Origin: Wenyingzhuangia heitensis | GTDB taxonomy: Bacteria > Bacteroidota > Bacteroidia > Flavobacteriales > Flavobacteriaceae | Direction of reading: 5' to 3' | NCBI RefSeq assembly: GCF_011762155.1 | Contig: NZ_JAASQL010000001.1 | Location: 1,612,001 to 1,676,000 of the forward strand | DNA: 64,000 bases | In this document: one piece after another, positions 1-8,764 of the stretch | How the letters are laid out: each line of letters opens with the position of its first letter | Numbering within the stretch: position 1 is the stretch's first letter | The notes under the pieces: generated by a model | Seen by the model: the letters and a program-made list of their open reading frames with translations, nothing else | What the model was told of the DNA's origin: nothing | Databases searched by the model: none | Translations under genes and position numbers: made by a program

Positions 1-1
1 T

Positions 2-1141
2 TACAAGAAAGATCAAAAAAAACAAACACCGTTTACATCTGGTATTTTGGCGGGAGTAAGCTCTAGAAAAGCAGGAAAAACAAGAGATGGTTATTACACA
101 GCTATTTTTAATGATTATTTAAAAAATGAAAACAAGGACTTTAAAGCAGGTAGCAGAACTTTTAAAGGAGTAAATCCAGACAAGCCTTTGTTTTGTCAAA
201 TTGGGTTTGATTTTCCTCATACTCCAGTATTGCCACCAGCAAGTTATAGAGATCGTTTTAAAAAATACAGCTATAAAGTTCCTGCTTTTAATGAAAAGGA
301 ATTAAAAACAATGCCTGCTCAATTAAGAAAACAAGTTAAACTTGGGTATTCTGATCATTTTACAGATGAAGAAAAACAAAAAATGATTCAAGATTACTAT
401 GCATTCTGTGCTTATGGTGATGAATTGGTAGGACAAGCAACAGATGATTTTATTGCTTATAGTAAAAAGAAAAATCAACCTTGGATGATTGTATATGTTT
501 GTGGTGATCACGGATGGAAATTAAACGATCATGGTTCTGTTTCTAAGTTTTCTTCTTGGAAAATAGACAGTCACAACCCAATTGTGGTAGTGTCATCAGA
601 CAAAAAAGCATATCCTGCAGGAAAAGTTGTGAGAGACTACACAGAGTTTGTAGATATTGCTCCAACCATTATGGCTGCGGGTGGTGCCGACTTAAAAAAA
701 TCTGAATACGAATATTTAGATGGTTTTGATATGAAAGAAGTAGTGTCTAAAAAAGCCCCAAAAAGAGATTATATTGTAGGAGAAAGTCATGCTGTATCTG
801 GACCAAGAGCTTATATTAGAACCAAAGATTATGTGTTTTCTATGCAAACTCGTCCTAATAAAAAAAGAGGAGAAAATATGGACTGGGCTTTAAAAGCTAG
901 CTACGCAGAATTAGATCCTGCTTTGTATGATATGAAAAAAGATCCTAAAGAAATTAACAATGTAGCTTTTGATAAAAAGTATGCTAAAATTGCAGAGCAA
1001 ATGAAACAAAAGCTAATCAATATTGTGTTAGGGGATAACAGAGTAGAGGTGTTGTGGGGTAAAAAAGCAGATGGAACAGAAGTTGTAAGAAGTAATTTTG
1101 CACCAGGGGCTCATGATTATAAGTTAAAGTTGAAAAAATAA
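2..1141 (+). CDS. Sulfatase, C-terminal part (truncated by left edge)
   Basis: The reading frame is open to the first base, so this is the 3' part of a longer gene; the internal TTG at 47 is not a convincing start. The protein reads like the C-terminal two thirds of a type I (S1) sulfatase of the iduronate-2-sulfatase-like group. It has FPHTPVLPP, then a metal/substrate-site segment [11 protein letters not shown] followed by SKFSSW, and a late segment [20 protein letters not shown] typical of the sulfatase C-terminal subdomain. The CxPxR formylglycine motif would lie upstream of the window, so activity cannot be judged. A hairpin terminator follows at 1161-1192. It probably removes sulfate esters in the periplasm or outside the cell. 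Confidence 0.85.
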   Translation, partial: YKKDQKKQTPFTSGILAGVSSRKAGKTRDGYYTAIFNDYLKNENKDFKAGSRTFKGVNPDKPLFCQIGFDFPHTPVLPPASYRDRFKKYSYKVPAFNEKELKTMPAQLRKQVKLGYSDHFTDEEKQKMIQDYYAFCAYGDELVGQATDDFIAYSKKKNQPWMIVYVCGDHGWKLNDHGSVSKFSSWKIDSHNPIVVVSSDKKAYPAGKVVRDYTEFVDIAPTIMAAGGADLKKSEYEYLDGFDMKEVVSKKAPKRDYIVGESHAVSGPRAYIRTKDYVFSMQTRPNKKRGENMDWALKASYAELDPALYDMKKDPKEINNVAFDKKYAKIAEQMKQKLINIVLGDNRVEVLWGKKADGTEVVRSNFAPGAHDYKLKLKK

Positions 1142-1160
1142 ATACAATCATTAATTAGTT

Positions 1161-1192
1161 AAAAAAGCATAAAATTTATTTTATGCTTTTTT
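1161..1192 (+). terminator. Intrinsic terminator after truncated sulfatase
   Basis: A perfect inverted repeat (AAAAAAGCATAAAA, TTTA loop, TTTTATGCTTTTTT) starts 20 nt after the stop codon and ends in a T run. Confidence 0.85.
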
Positions 1193-1360
1193 AGTTTATC
1201 CAGTGTTTACATCGCAAATAAAAGAACTGTCGTTATTTTGTCTAGTCTAGCTACTACTAATTTTTAAAGTTACTTTAGTATACTTGTTTGCTTATATTGT
1301 TTATAAATCAGCTCTTTTGATTCAAAATTGCCAAGTAAATAAATACTTAAATTAAACAGA

Positions 1361-3745
1361 ATGAAAAAAGTAGGTGTTTTTATAGTGTTATTTTTCACGG
1401 TGTGCTTTGCTTGGTCACAAGATTTAGTTATTCAAAGTATTAACGAAATTACTAACCCTAATCATAGAGACAATATAGGGAATTGGCAACAAGGAGATGT
1501 TTTTACGATAAAAGGAACGTACAGTGCAGCAACCGTAACATCTGTAAAAATAAGGTTAATCACTTTTGCCAAAGGAACTTGGGTAGATCCATTAGAGTTG
1601 TATAACATAGATATTGAACCGCCTTTTACAGGAGAGTTAAATCACACCTTACAAATACCAGAAAATTATAGGTTGGCCGTAAATGAAGGTGAGGATGCTA
1701 ATACGCAAATATTACAAGTTAGCGCTACTTATAACGGACACGATAGCCAATTGTACAACTATTATTTAAACGTAATAGAGCCTAGAAAAGCTGCATTAAT
1801 AGATTTTGATGAATTGTACACCACAGCATCAGGAACTAGTTTGGTGAATAACATCAATTCAGCACTAGAAAATGCCATAGCAGGAGATACTCTTTTGTTT
1901 AAGAGTGAAATGTATGATTTTGAAGGAAAATCTTTACATATAGATAAAGAAATTTGCATCACAGGTAAACAACCTGTTGTTACACAAACCAGTGTGGGGA
2001 CTTACAGCGTACAAACGTTTTTTAAAAACTTAAAGAATGGTACTATTCGCAGTAACAATGTATCTATTTTAAATTTAGGATTACAAGCAATTACAGAGCC
2101 TAACTATGTGTTTATAAGAATTTCGGGGCCTACTTATGGGAATGAAAATACTGGAGAGTATTATAAAAATATTTTATTTTCTAATGTTGAATTAAATGGA
2201 GGAAAAGTTCAGGTGTATGGAGGTAATGGAGCTGATGTTGTTTTCAATCAAGTGTCTTTTGTCAATTTTGCTGATGGAGGTTATTTCTTAAACAGAAAAG
2301 GGAGAATAGGGAGTGCTCCTAAGTTTATCATTCAGAACTCCTTTTTTAAACCCAATTTTGATGAGGTGAATTACAATGTTCGTGGAATTTCTTTAGATGC
2401 TGGTAATGATGAGTATCCTGTGGTGTGGAACCAGAATGAGAGTACAATTATCAATTGTTTGTTAGACGGTACAGGTTTGGGAATTTCATCAAAATGTTCT
2501 TACGTAAACGTTAAAAACAATCATTTTAAAGGCTATCGTAAAGATGTAGATATGATTCATATAGAAGAGTTTGGACATCATTTTTTAATTGATGGAAATA
2601 CGTTTGAGCATATAAGTCCTGCACGCGGAATTTACATAGATAGAGAAACACAACAATGTCATGACATTACCATAACCAACAACAAATGGATAGGAGAATA
2701 TGCTTGGATTATTTCTGCCAATGCTCCGTATAATTTGGTAATGGAAAATAATGATTTTAGCCAAGCCTATGCTAAAAACACAAGTGATAAGACCATAGAT
2801 TTTACCTATTATCACGGAAATGATGAAGGATATCTTCAATACGAATTGCCTTCAGAAAATATTGTGTTTAAAAATAACACGGGATTAACGGCTCAAAAAG
2901 ATGGGGTTTTTAGCTATAAATTATTGAGTGGAGATACCTCTTTAGAAGTTGAATACCCTGAAAGTAAGATAGAGAAAACAGAAATAACCGAAGCCCCACA
3001 ATCTATTCTAGATACCAATAAAAAGTATCGAATTAAAAACAACTTAACTGGGGAATATCTAACAGTTTCAGCTGCAGATTCAAAATTAACTTTCAATGCT
3101 AATATTGCTACAGACCAAAGTGATATCTGGGAGTTGAGTTTTAAATACCCGTATTACCATAATGTGAAAAATGCCAAAACAGGCAAACATATAGAGGTGT
3201 ACAGAGGTTATACGTTGGGTGATATTAACAACGGTACCGATGAAACTATTTTTGTAGAACATACTTATGAATATTCGTCTAACGATATTCTTCCTTTTTG
3301 GTATTTTAGAGAACACAATTTAGGAACTAGCAAGGTTTATGAAATTTTTCCTGGAGGAAACGAACGCAAATCTAGAATGTTAAAACAGGGAGATTATGCA
3401 GAAATAGAAATTGCTAGAGAAAATAATGAAGATAAAGAATTGGCAAATGCAAGTGCTTGGATTTTAGAAACGGTAGAGGGGGAATTGTCTACTCCGTTAG
3501 AAAATACACAAAAAGTAAAAGCGGTTTACAATTCAGAAAAAAAAGAAATACAGATAAAGAGTATACATCAACAAACATTAGAACTGACCTTGATGAGTAT
3601 TACTGGAAACAAATTAGTAAGTAAAAAATTAAATAATAAGAATCAAAATACAAGTATCAATACCTCAAAATTTACATCTGGAGTGTATATGTTGGTGCTT
3701 GTAGTTGATGGAGAAAAATCAACCACAAAACTGGCCTTGTTTTAA
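1361..3745 (+). CDS. Secreted right-handed beta-helix protein with lectin-like domain and T9SS sorting tail
   Basis: 794 aa. Residues 1-20 form a signal peptide ending WSQ. From about 150 to 500 the protein shows repeated short strands with N-rich turns (for example IINCLLDG, VKNNHFKG, IDGNTFEH, ITNNKW), as expected of a right-handed parallel beta-helix like polysaccharide lyases of the chondroitinase-B/PL6 type. Residues about 545-700 (KKYRIKNNLTGEYL onward) resemble a beta-trefoil/ricin-type carbohydrate-binding domain. The last ~75 residues (LMSITGNKLVSKK, SGVYMLVLVVDGEKSTTKLALF region) are a type IX secretion C-terminal domain. I cannot place it in a CAZy family: the PL6 Lys/Arg catalytic signature is not evident. 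It heads a unit with PhoD (34 nt gap) and GH16, so a cell-surface or extracellular role on the same polysaccharide is likely. Confidence 0.7.
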   Translation: MKKVGVFIVLFFTVCFAWSQDLVIQSINEITNPNHRDNIGNWQQGDVFTIKGTYSAATVTSVKIRLITFAKGTWVDPLELYNIDIEPPFTGELNHTLQIPENYRLAVNEGEDANTQILQVSATYNGHDSQLYNYYLNVIEPRKAALIDFDELYTTASGTSLVNNINSALENAIAGDTLLFKSEMYDFEGKSLHIDKEICITGKQPVVTQTSVGTYSVQTFFKNLKNGTIRSNNVSILNLGLQAITEPNYVFIRISGPTYGNENTGEYYKNILFSNVELNGGKVQVYGGNGADVVFNQVSFVNFADGGYFLNRKGRIGSAPKFIIQNSFFKPNFDEVNYNVRGISLDAGNDEYPVVWNQNESTIINCLLDGTGLGISSKCSYVNVKNNHFKGYRKDVDMIHIEEFGHHFLIDGNTFEHISPARGIYIDRETQQCHDITITNNKWIGEYAWIISANAPYNLVMENNDFSQAYAKNTSDKTIDFTYYHGNDEGYLQYELPSENIVFKNNTGLTAQKDGVFSYKLLSGDTSLEVEYPESKIEKTEITEAPQSILDTNKKYRIKNNLTGEYLTVSAADSKLTFNANIATDQSDIWELSFKYPYYHNVKNAKTGKHIEVYRGYTLGDINNGTDETIFVEHTYEYSSNDILPFWYFREHNLGTSKVYEIFPGGNERKSRMLKQGDYAEIEIARENNEDKELANASAWILETVEGELSTPLENTQKVKAVYNSEKKEIQIKSIHQQTLELTLMSITGNKLVSKKLNNKNQNTSINTSKFTSGVYMLVLVVDGEKSTTKLALF

Positions 3746-3779
3746 ATAAAAAATATAATCTATTCTAATTATTATAAAG

Positions 3780-5558
3780 ATGAAGTATAAAAAATGTTTA
3801 ATAGAGTTTTTGTTAATCGTACTAATTAGCACCTCTTTTTATGCACAAAAAAAATTGGTTAAAAATAAAATTTGTTTTGCCATGTATACCGTGCATGAAC
3901 AAACTTTAAAATTAACAGCACAATTTTATCCTGTTACAGGCTACGATCCTTTTAGAGCAACCTTACAAATTAAAAAAGAAGGAAAATGGCAGTCGGTTCA
4001 GGAGTCTGATATTCAGTACCCTGGCTATACAGCACATTTTAGAGTTGAAGACTGGGATGATACTAAAGAAAAAGAATATAGAGTCGTCTATAAAAACCAG
4101 TTTTTTTACGATGGAATTGTACGTAAAAACCCTAAAGAAAAAGATGAAATTGTAATGGCTGCATTTTCTTGTTGGTCTATTTACAAAAAACACGGAGGGC
4201 AAGGGCCTGCAGATGATGTGATCAATAATTTTAAAACCCTTCAACCAGATGTTTTGTTTTTTGCAGGAGATCAGTCTTATGATCATAGTGATCATTATGG
4301 ATATTGGTTAAAGTTTGGAGAAGTATTTGGAGATATTATTAGAAATACACCAACAATTGTTATTCCAGATGATCATGATGTGGGGCAAGGAAATTTATGG
4401 GGAGATGGAGGAAGAAAATCTGCAACTAGAGATGGTAATTTAGGAGGGTATTACATGCCTGTAAACTATGTAAAAGAAGTAGAAAGAGCACAAACTAGTC
4501 ATTTGCCAGATCCGTACGACCCAACTCCCATTCAGCAAGGAATAGGAGTGTACTATACAGATTATAAATGGGGAGGAATGAGTTTTGCTATTTTAGAAGA
4601 CCGTAAATTTAAATCGGGACCTAAAAGAGTGTTAGGACAAAAACGTTTTAATGATACTCGTGATATGGATGTGCCAGAAGCGACTTTGTTAGGACAGAGA
4701 CAATTAGATTTTTTAGAAGATTGGACAACGGATTGGGAAGGTGCAGAAATGAAAGCTGTATTGTCTCAAACCATTTTTGCCAATGTAACCACACATTCTC
4801 CAACGTTAGATCAAAAGCAAAAATACAGTGTAGACTCTAACGGTTGGCCACAAGCAGGAAGAAATAAGGCATTGTCCGTTATTAGAAAAAGTTTTTCTTG
4901 TATGATTGCTGGTGATCAGCATTTAGGATCTGTATTGCATCATGGAGTAGAAGATTGGAACAATGCAGGCTATTCTTTTGCAGTACCAGCGGCTTCTAAT
5001 TTTTGGATGCGTTGGTTTAAACCAGATGCTCCAGGAAAAAACCATGTAAAAGGAATGCCAGATTATACGGGTGAGTATTTAGATGCTTTTCATAATAAAA
5101 TGACAGTATTGGCTATTGCAAATCCAACTCACAAAGACAACACTCTCAAAGAAAACTTATTAAACGGTAGAGCCTCTGGGTACGGAATTATTCGTTTTAA
5201 CAAAGCAACTCGTCAAACTACTTATGAGTGTTGGGCAAGAAATGTAGATATGTTTGCTCCCAATGCAAAACCTTACAATGGATGGCCAGTAACTTTTAAT
5301 CAAACAGACAATTATTTAATTAAGGATGGATATGAATTGCCAACTTTAAAAATAGACAAATCGAATCAGGTAGTTACAGTTAAAAATCAATTTACCAAAG
5401 AAGTTGTTTCTTCGTTAAGAATTCAAGGAAAAGAATACCAACCTAATGTAATGTATGCAGGAGTATATGCAGTTGAAGTTGGAGAAGGAGTTAATAAGCA
5501 AATATTTTATGAATTAAGCGCTGAAAAAAAGAATAAAAAAACGTTAAAAATTAAATAA
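3780..5558 (+). CDS. PhoD-like metallophosphoesterase, secreted
   Basis: 592 aa with a signal peptide (residues 1-22, ending FYAQ). The calcineurin-like PhoD core is visible: FAGDQSYDHSD (D164), PDDHD (197-200, family metal-site motif) and a late AGDQHLG (D379, H381). An N-terminal beta-rich segment (about 30-115) resembles the Ig-like domain that precedes the PhoD catalytic core. The family hydrolyses phosphodi- or monoesters with a binuclear metal centre, usually outside the cytoplasm. It lies between a beta-helix protein and a GH16 enzyme, and its stop codon shares one base with the GH16 start codon (TAATG), so the two are translationally coupled. Inside a sulfatase-rich locus its true substrate could be a modified sugar ester rather than a phosphate scavenging target; that is inference. 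Confidence 0.8.
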   Translation: MKYKKCLIEFLLIVLISTSFYAQKKLVKNKICFAMYTVHEQTLKLTAQFYPVTGYDPFRATLQIKKEGKWQSVQESDIQYPGYTAHFRVEDWDDTKEKEYRVVYKNQFFYDGIVRKNPKEKDEIVMAAFSCWSIYKKHGGQGPADDVINNFKTLQPDVLFFAGDQSYDHSDHYGYWLKFGEVFGDIIRNTPTIVIPDDHDVGQGNLWGDGGRKSATRDGNLGGYYMPVNYVKEVERAQTSHLPDPYDPTPIQQGIGVYYTDYKWGGMSFAILEDRKFKSGPKRVLGQKRFNDTRDMDVPEATLLGQRQLDFLEDWTTDWEGAEMKAVLSQTIFANVTTHSPTLDQKQKYSVDSNGWPQAGRNKALSVIRKSFSCMIAGDQHLGSVLHHGVEDWNNAGYSFAVPAASNFWMRWFKPDAPGKNHVKGMPDYTGEYLDAFHNKMTVLAIANPTHKDNTLKENLLNGRASGYGIIRFNKATRQTTYECWARNVDMFAPNAKPYNGWPVTFNQTDNYLIKDGYELPTLKIDKSNQVVTVKNQFTKEVVSSLRIQGKEYQPNVMYAGVYAVEVGEGVNKQIFYELSAEKKNKKTLKIK

Positions 5559-6835
5559 TGAATCAGTTAAAAAAACAACTTGTATGTGTTCTGATGGTTT
5601 TAGGATTCTGTTTGCCTACAATCGCACAATCGGGACCGCCACAACCACCTATGGGAAAACGATGGGTAATGAATCCAGATTTTTCTGATGAATTTAATGG
5701 TACGTCTTTAGATGCTCAAAAATGGTTTGATCATCATCCTAATTGGAAAGGGAGAGAGCCGGGAATTTTTTTACCTTCTCAGGTGTCTGTAAAAGATGGT
5801 TACATGCAGATAAAAGGAGAAAAGCTAGAAAAAGATACCATTGTTAAAGCTTACGGAAGAAATTTAAAGTTCAACATTGCTGGAGGAGCAGTAGTGTCTA
5901 AAAAATCGACTTTTTTAGGATATTATGAATGTCGTGTAAAGGCGGCAGCAACCACTATGTCAACTACGTTTTGGTTTTCTACAAATGGAACTGCTAAAGG
6001 ACCTAACGATTGTGATAAATATGGTCAAGAGTGGGATATTCAAGAGTGTATTGGGAGAACAGGAGATTTTTCAGGGAATCATTTTGCGAACGGAATGAAC
6101 TCCAACGGACATTTTTGGTATACGGACTGCGATAAGAAAAAACACGATTTAAGAGCTCCAGCTGTTAAATTCCATAATTCAGAATTACCTTCTAAAGATT
6201 TTCACGTATATGGAGGTTGGTGGAGAGACGAAAACTCAGCTAGTTTTTATTATGATGAAAGAGAGCCAAAGCATATGAAGTTTTATGATAAAGTTGTTGG
6301 TAAGCCTTTTAGCGAACCTATGTATATGCGTTTGGTTTCTGAAACGTATCCTTTTCCTTGGATAGAATTACCTACAGATGAAGAGTTAGCAGATGACACT
6401 AAAAACACAGTTTATTATGACTGGGTAAGAGGGTATAAACTAGTGGATGTTTTGGATAGTAGTTTGAATCAGAATTATGAAATGGGAGTAAAATTGTATC
6501 ATGAAACTGTTATTTTTCCAGAAACAGAAATGGAAATATCTGAAAAACAAAAAATTAAAATTCCATTTAGTTTTAAAGCGAATCAAAAAAGAACTATTTA
6601 TTTAAAAATATCTCAAACAACAGATAAGTTAAAAGAAAAATGGGATAAAAAAATAGCGGAAAAACAATTTGATGTATCTCCTGGTTATGGAAATATGGAG
6701 ATAGAATTTAAATTAGATAAAGAACTTTCTAGAAACGAACAATACAAAGTTGAGGCATTTATTAGAGATATTAACAAAACGAATAAGCCTAAAGATGCTA
6801 TAGAGGCAAGCACTTTGTTTTTAAAAATTAACTAA
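5558..6835 (+). CDS. GH16 family glycoside hydrolase (beta-galactanase type: agarase/porphyranase/carrageenase-like)
   Basis: 425 aa with a signal peptide (residues 1-24). The catalytic GH16 signature ExDxxE is present as E158-W-D160-I-Q-E163; in this family the first Glu is the nucleophile and the last the acid/base of a retaining endo-hydrolase. The motif DFSDEFNGTSLDAQKW near residue 40 is the usual start of the GH16 jelly roll, and a DWVRGYKLVD segment near 295 ends it. Roughly 115 further residues form a small beta-rich C-terminal domain. HHPNWKGREPG and the sulfatase neighbours favour an algal galactan endo-hydrolase over laminarinase, but the exact specificity cannot be read. The start codon overlaps the upstream PhoD stop by one base. 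Confidence 0.85.
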   Translation: MNQLKKQLVCVLMVLGFCLPTIAQSGPPQPPMGKRWVMNPDFSDEFNGTSLDAQKWFDHHPNWKGREPGIFLPSQVSVKDGYMQIKGEKLEKDTIVKAYGRNLKFNIAGGAVVSKKSTFLGYYECRVKAAATTMSTTFWFSTNGTAKGPNDCDKYGQEWDIQECIGRTGDFSGNHFANGMNSNGHFWYTDCDKKKHDLRAPAVKFHNSELPSKDFHVYGGWWRDENSASFYYDEREPKHMKFYDKVVGKPFSEPMYMRLVSETYPFPWIELPTDEELADDTKNTVYYDWVRGYKLVDVLDSSLNQNYEMGVKLYHETVIFPETEMEISEKQKIKIPFSFKANQKRTIYLKISQTTDKLKEKWDKKIAEKQFDVSPGYGNMEIEFKLDKELSRNEQYKVEAFIRDINKTNKPKDAIEASTLFLKIN

Positions 6836-6901
6836 TAGCTTTTACAGTAAGTAAGCTAAAGAAATACCTATTTATGTTTTGTTTTTAGCTATATGTTACA
6901 C

Positions 6902-6929
6902 TTGTTAGTAAGATCTAGGTCTACATTTG
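6902..6929 (+). promoter_or_regulatory. Bacteroidota-type promoter for sulfatase at 6957
   Basis: TTG at 6902-6904, a 17-nt spacer and TACATTTG at 6922-6929 match the TTG-N17-23-TAnnTTTG housekeeping consensus of Bacteroidota. The -7 box ends 27 nt before the ATG. Confidence 0.5.
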
Positions 6930-6956
6930 TTTAGTATTATTTTTTAAAAACAAAAT

Positions 6957-8441
6957 ATGAAACGTTTATTATATGCATTTTTTTTGGGAGTATTGTTGTT
7001 GAGTAACTTATCAACACAAGCTCAAAAAAATAAAAAACCGAATATTGTTTGGGTAATTACAGACGAACATAATTTTAGAACTTTAGGCTGTTACAGAGAC
7101 TTAATGGAGCCTGAGCAAGCCAAACAATGGGGGGATAAAGTAGTAGATACTCCTAATTTAGATTGGCTAGCAAGTAATGGAGCCATGTTTACAAGTATGT
7201 ATGCATCGTCACCTGTATGTTCTCCGTCTAGATCTAGTATGTTTACGGGACAATATCCCCATACGGTAAATATGTCTGTAAATAATAATGTAATTGATAA
7301 AAGCTATCCAACTATAGCCAATGTTCTAAACAAAGAAGGTTATAAAACTGGATATGTGGGTAAATGGCATTTAAGTGGAGAAAGCAAACCGGGTTGGGCA
7401 CCAGAGGCAAGTCATGGTTTTGTTAACAATCGTTACATGTTTAACAGAGGACATTGGAAAGTATTTGGAATGTCCAATGATGGAACTCCTTTTATAGCTG
7501 TAAAAAATAAAAAAGGAGAGCCTAGTTATGGAATGGCTGGGGCTAATGAAAAAACATATTCTACAGATTGGTTAATGGATAGAACCATTGATTTTATTGA
7601 TGAAAACAAAAAAGACCCTTTCTTTTGTGTGGTAAGTCTACCAGAGCCACACGGTCCTGATGCGGTTAGAGCACCTTATGATATGATGTATAAAGACAAT
7701 GTTTTTTCTATGCCCAGAACCTTTTTAGAGGGTAGAAATGAGCATTCACCAAAATGGAGAAAGTTAGATAAAAAGGTAAATAACCCTAAAAAAATGCAAG
7801 ACATGATTGCTACTTATTTTGGGTCTGTTAAGTGTATAGATGATAATATAGGAAAGTTGATAACCTCTTTAAAAGAGAAAGGAATTTTAGAAAATACGAT
7901 TATTATGTTTTCATCCGACCATGGAGATTTGTTAGGAGAACACAATCAAGTAAACAAAGGAGCCCCTTTTGAAGGGTCTGCTTTAATTCCCTGTATCGTG
8001 TATGCTAAGCAAACAATAAAAGCAGGAACAGTAATAAACACAGCAGTAAATAATACAGATTGGATGCCTACTTTTTTAAACATGGCTAGCGTAAAAAATC
8101 AACCAAAATTTGCAGGAAAAGATTTAAGCCCATTATTAAAAAATCCAAACTTAAAATCGTGGGATGGAGTTACGTTTAGTAGAATACATAAAAGTTGGGT
8201 GGCTGTAATATCAGATAGATATAAATTAGCAATTGACGTGTCTTCTAAATCTCAACCTTGGTTAATAGATACTAAAAATGACCCTGATGAATTGATAAAT
8301 CATTATGGTGAAAAACAATACAAAACAATTGCTGTAGAGTTGGCTAAAAAATTAAAAAACTATGTAATTACTGAAAATGATCCCTTTAAAGACAATGCAG
8401 AGTTTTCTAAAAAATTAGAGCAAGTGTTAGTTTATAAATAA
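6957..8441 (+). CDS. Secreted type I sulfatase (CSPSR), 494 aa
   Basis: Signal peptide 1-22. The formylglycine motif is C88-S-P-S-R, so the Cys would need maturation to formylglycine by an FGE or anSME enzyme not seen here. The N-terminal metal pair is D36-E37 (TDEHN) rather than the usual DD, still compatible with calcium binding. GKWHLSG and SSDHGDLLGEH supply the remaining active-site segments. The overall layout resembles heparan/choline-sulfatase-like S1 enzymes, but the substrate is unknown. It has its own promoter-like sequence and stands alone between the GH16 unit and GH2. Confidence 0.88.
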   Translation: MKRLLYAFFLGVLLLSNLSTQAQKNKKPNIVWVITDEHNFRTLGCYRDLMEPEQAKQWGDKVVDTPNLDWLASNGAMFTSMYASSPVCSPSRSSMFTGQYPHTVNMSVNNNVIDKSYPTIANVLNKEGYKTGYVGKWHLSGESKPGWAPEASHGFVNNRYMFNRGHWKVFGMSNDGTPFIAVKNKKGEPSYGMAGANEKTYSTDWLMDRTIDFIDENKKDPFFCVVSLPEPHGPDAVRAPYDMMYKDNVFSMPRTFLEGRNEHSPKWRKLDKKVNNPKKMQDMIATYFGSVKCIDDNIGKLITSLKEKGILENTIIMFSSDHGDLLGEHNQVNKGAPFEGSALIPCIVYAKQTIKAGTVINTAVNNTDWMPTFLNMASVKNQPKFAGKDLSPLLKNPNLKSWDGVTFSRIHKSWVAVISDRYKLAIDVSSKSQPWLIDTKNDPDELINHYGEKQYKTIAVELAKKLKNYVITENDPFKDNAEFSKKLEQVLVYK

Positions 8442-8676
8442 CAGAATTGTGTACTTTTTTTCTCTTTAAATTAAAGTTTAGACTGCCTGTTTTAAGGAAG
8501 TTTTTATAGGTAATTAGCTTTTTGAATTTCAGGACTAAAGGGTTGTAAATTAATTATTTAGTGCTGTTGTCTAGGTTTTGTTCATTTGTTAGTAATTAAA
8601 AAGTTGTGTTTTTAGGTCTGTTTTAACCATATGTAATATTGTTTTGTTTGTCTATTTTGATTTTTTGTGAATAAAA

Positions 8677-8688
8677 CAAGTATACTTG
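8677..8688. promoter_or_regulatory. 12-bp palindrome CAAGTATACTTG upstream of GH2
   Basis: A perfect palindrome 76 nt before the GH2 ATG. The 10-mer AGTATACTTG recurs at 1277-1286, 74 nt before the beta-helix gene at 1361, so it may be a shared operator or promoter element. Confidence 0.3.
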
Positions 8689-8698
8689 AATAGTGGAA

Positions 8699-8715
8699 TT
8701 GTGGTTTTACCACAA
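8699..8715. promoter_or_regulatory. Inverted repeat TTGTGGT-TTT-ACCACAA upstream of GH2
   Basis: Perfect 7-bp arms with a 3-nt centre, 49 nt before the GH2 start. It could be an operator or a leader hairpin; there is no T run, so a terminator is unlikely. Confidence 0.35.
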
Positions 8716-8764
8716 AATAAAATATAAGTTTTTAAGCAAAAAAAAAGATATAATATAAATAAAG

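Larger units (their letters stand above)
8442..8764 (+). other. 323-nt intergenic region before GH2, with two palindromes
   Basis: No gene is visible. The region is very T-rich and lacks an obvious intrinsic terminator for the upstream sulfatase. Two palindromes lie close to the GH2 start (8677-8688 and 8699-8715) and are listed separately. Confidence 0.6.
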
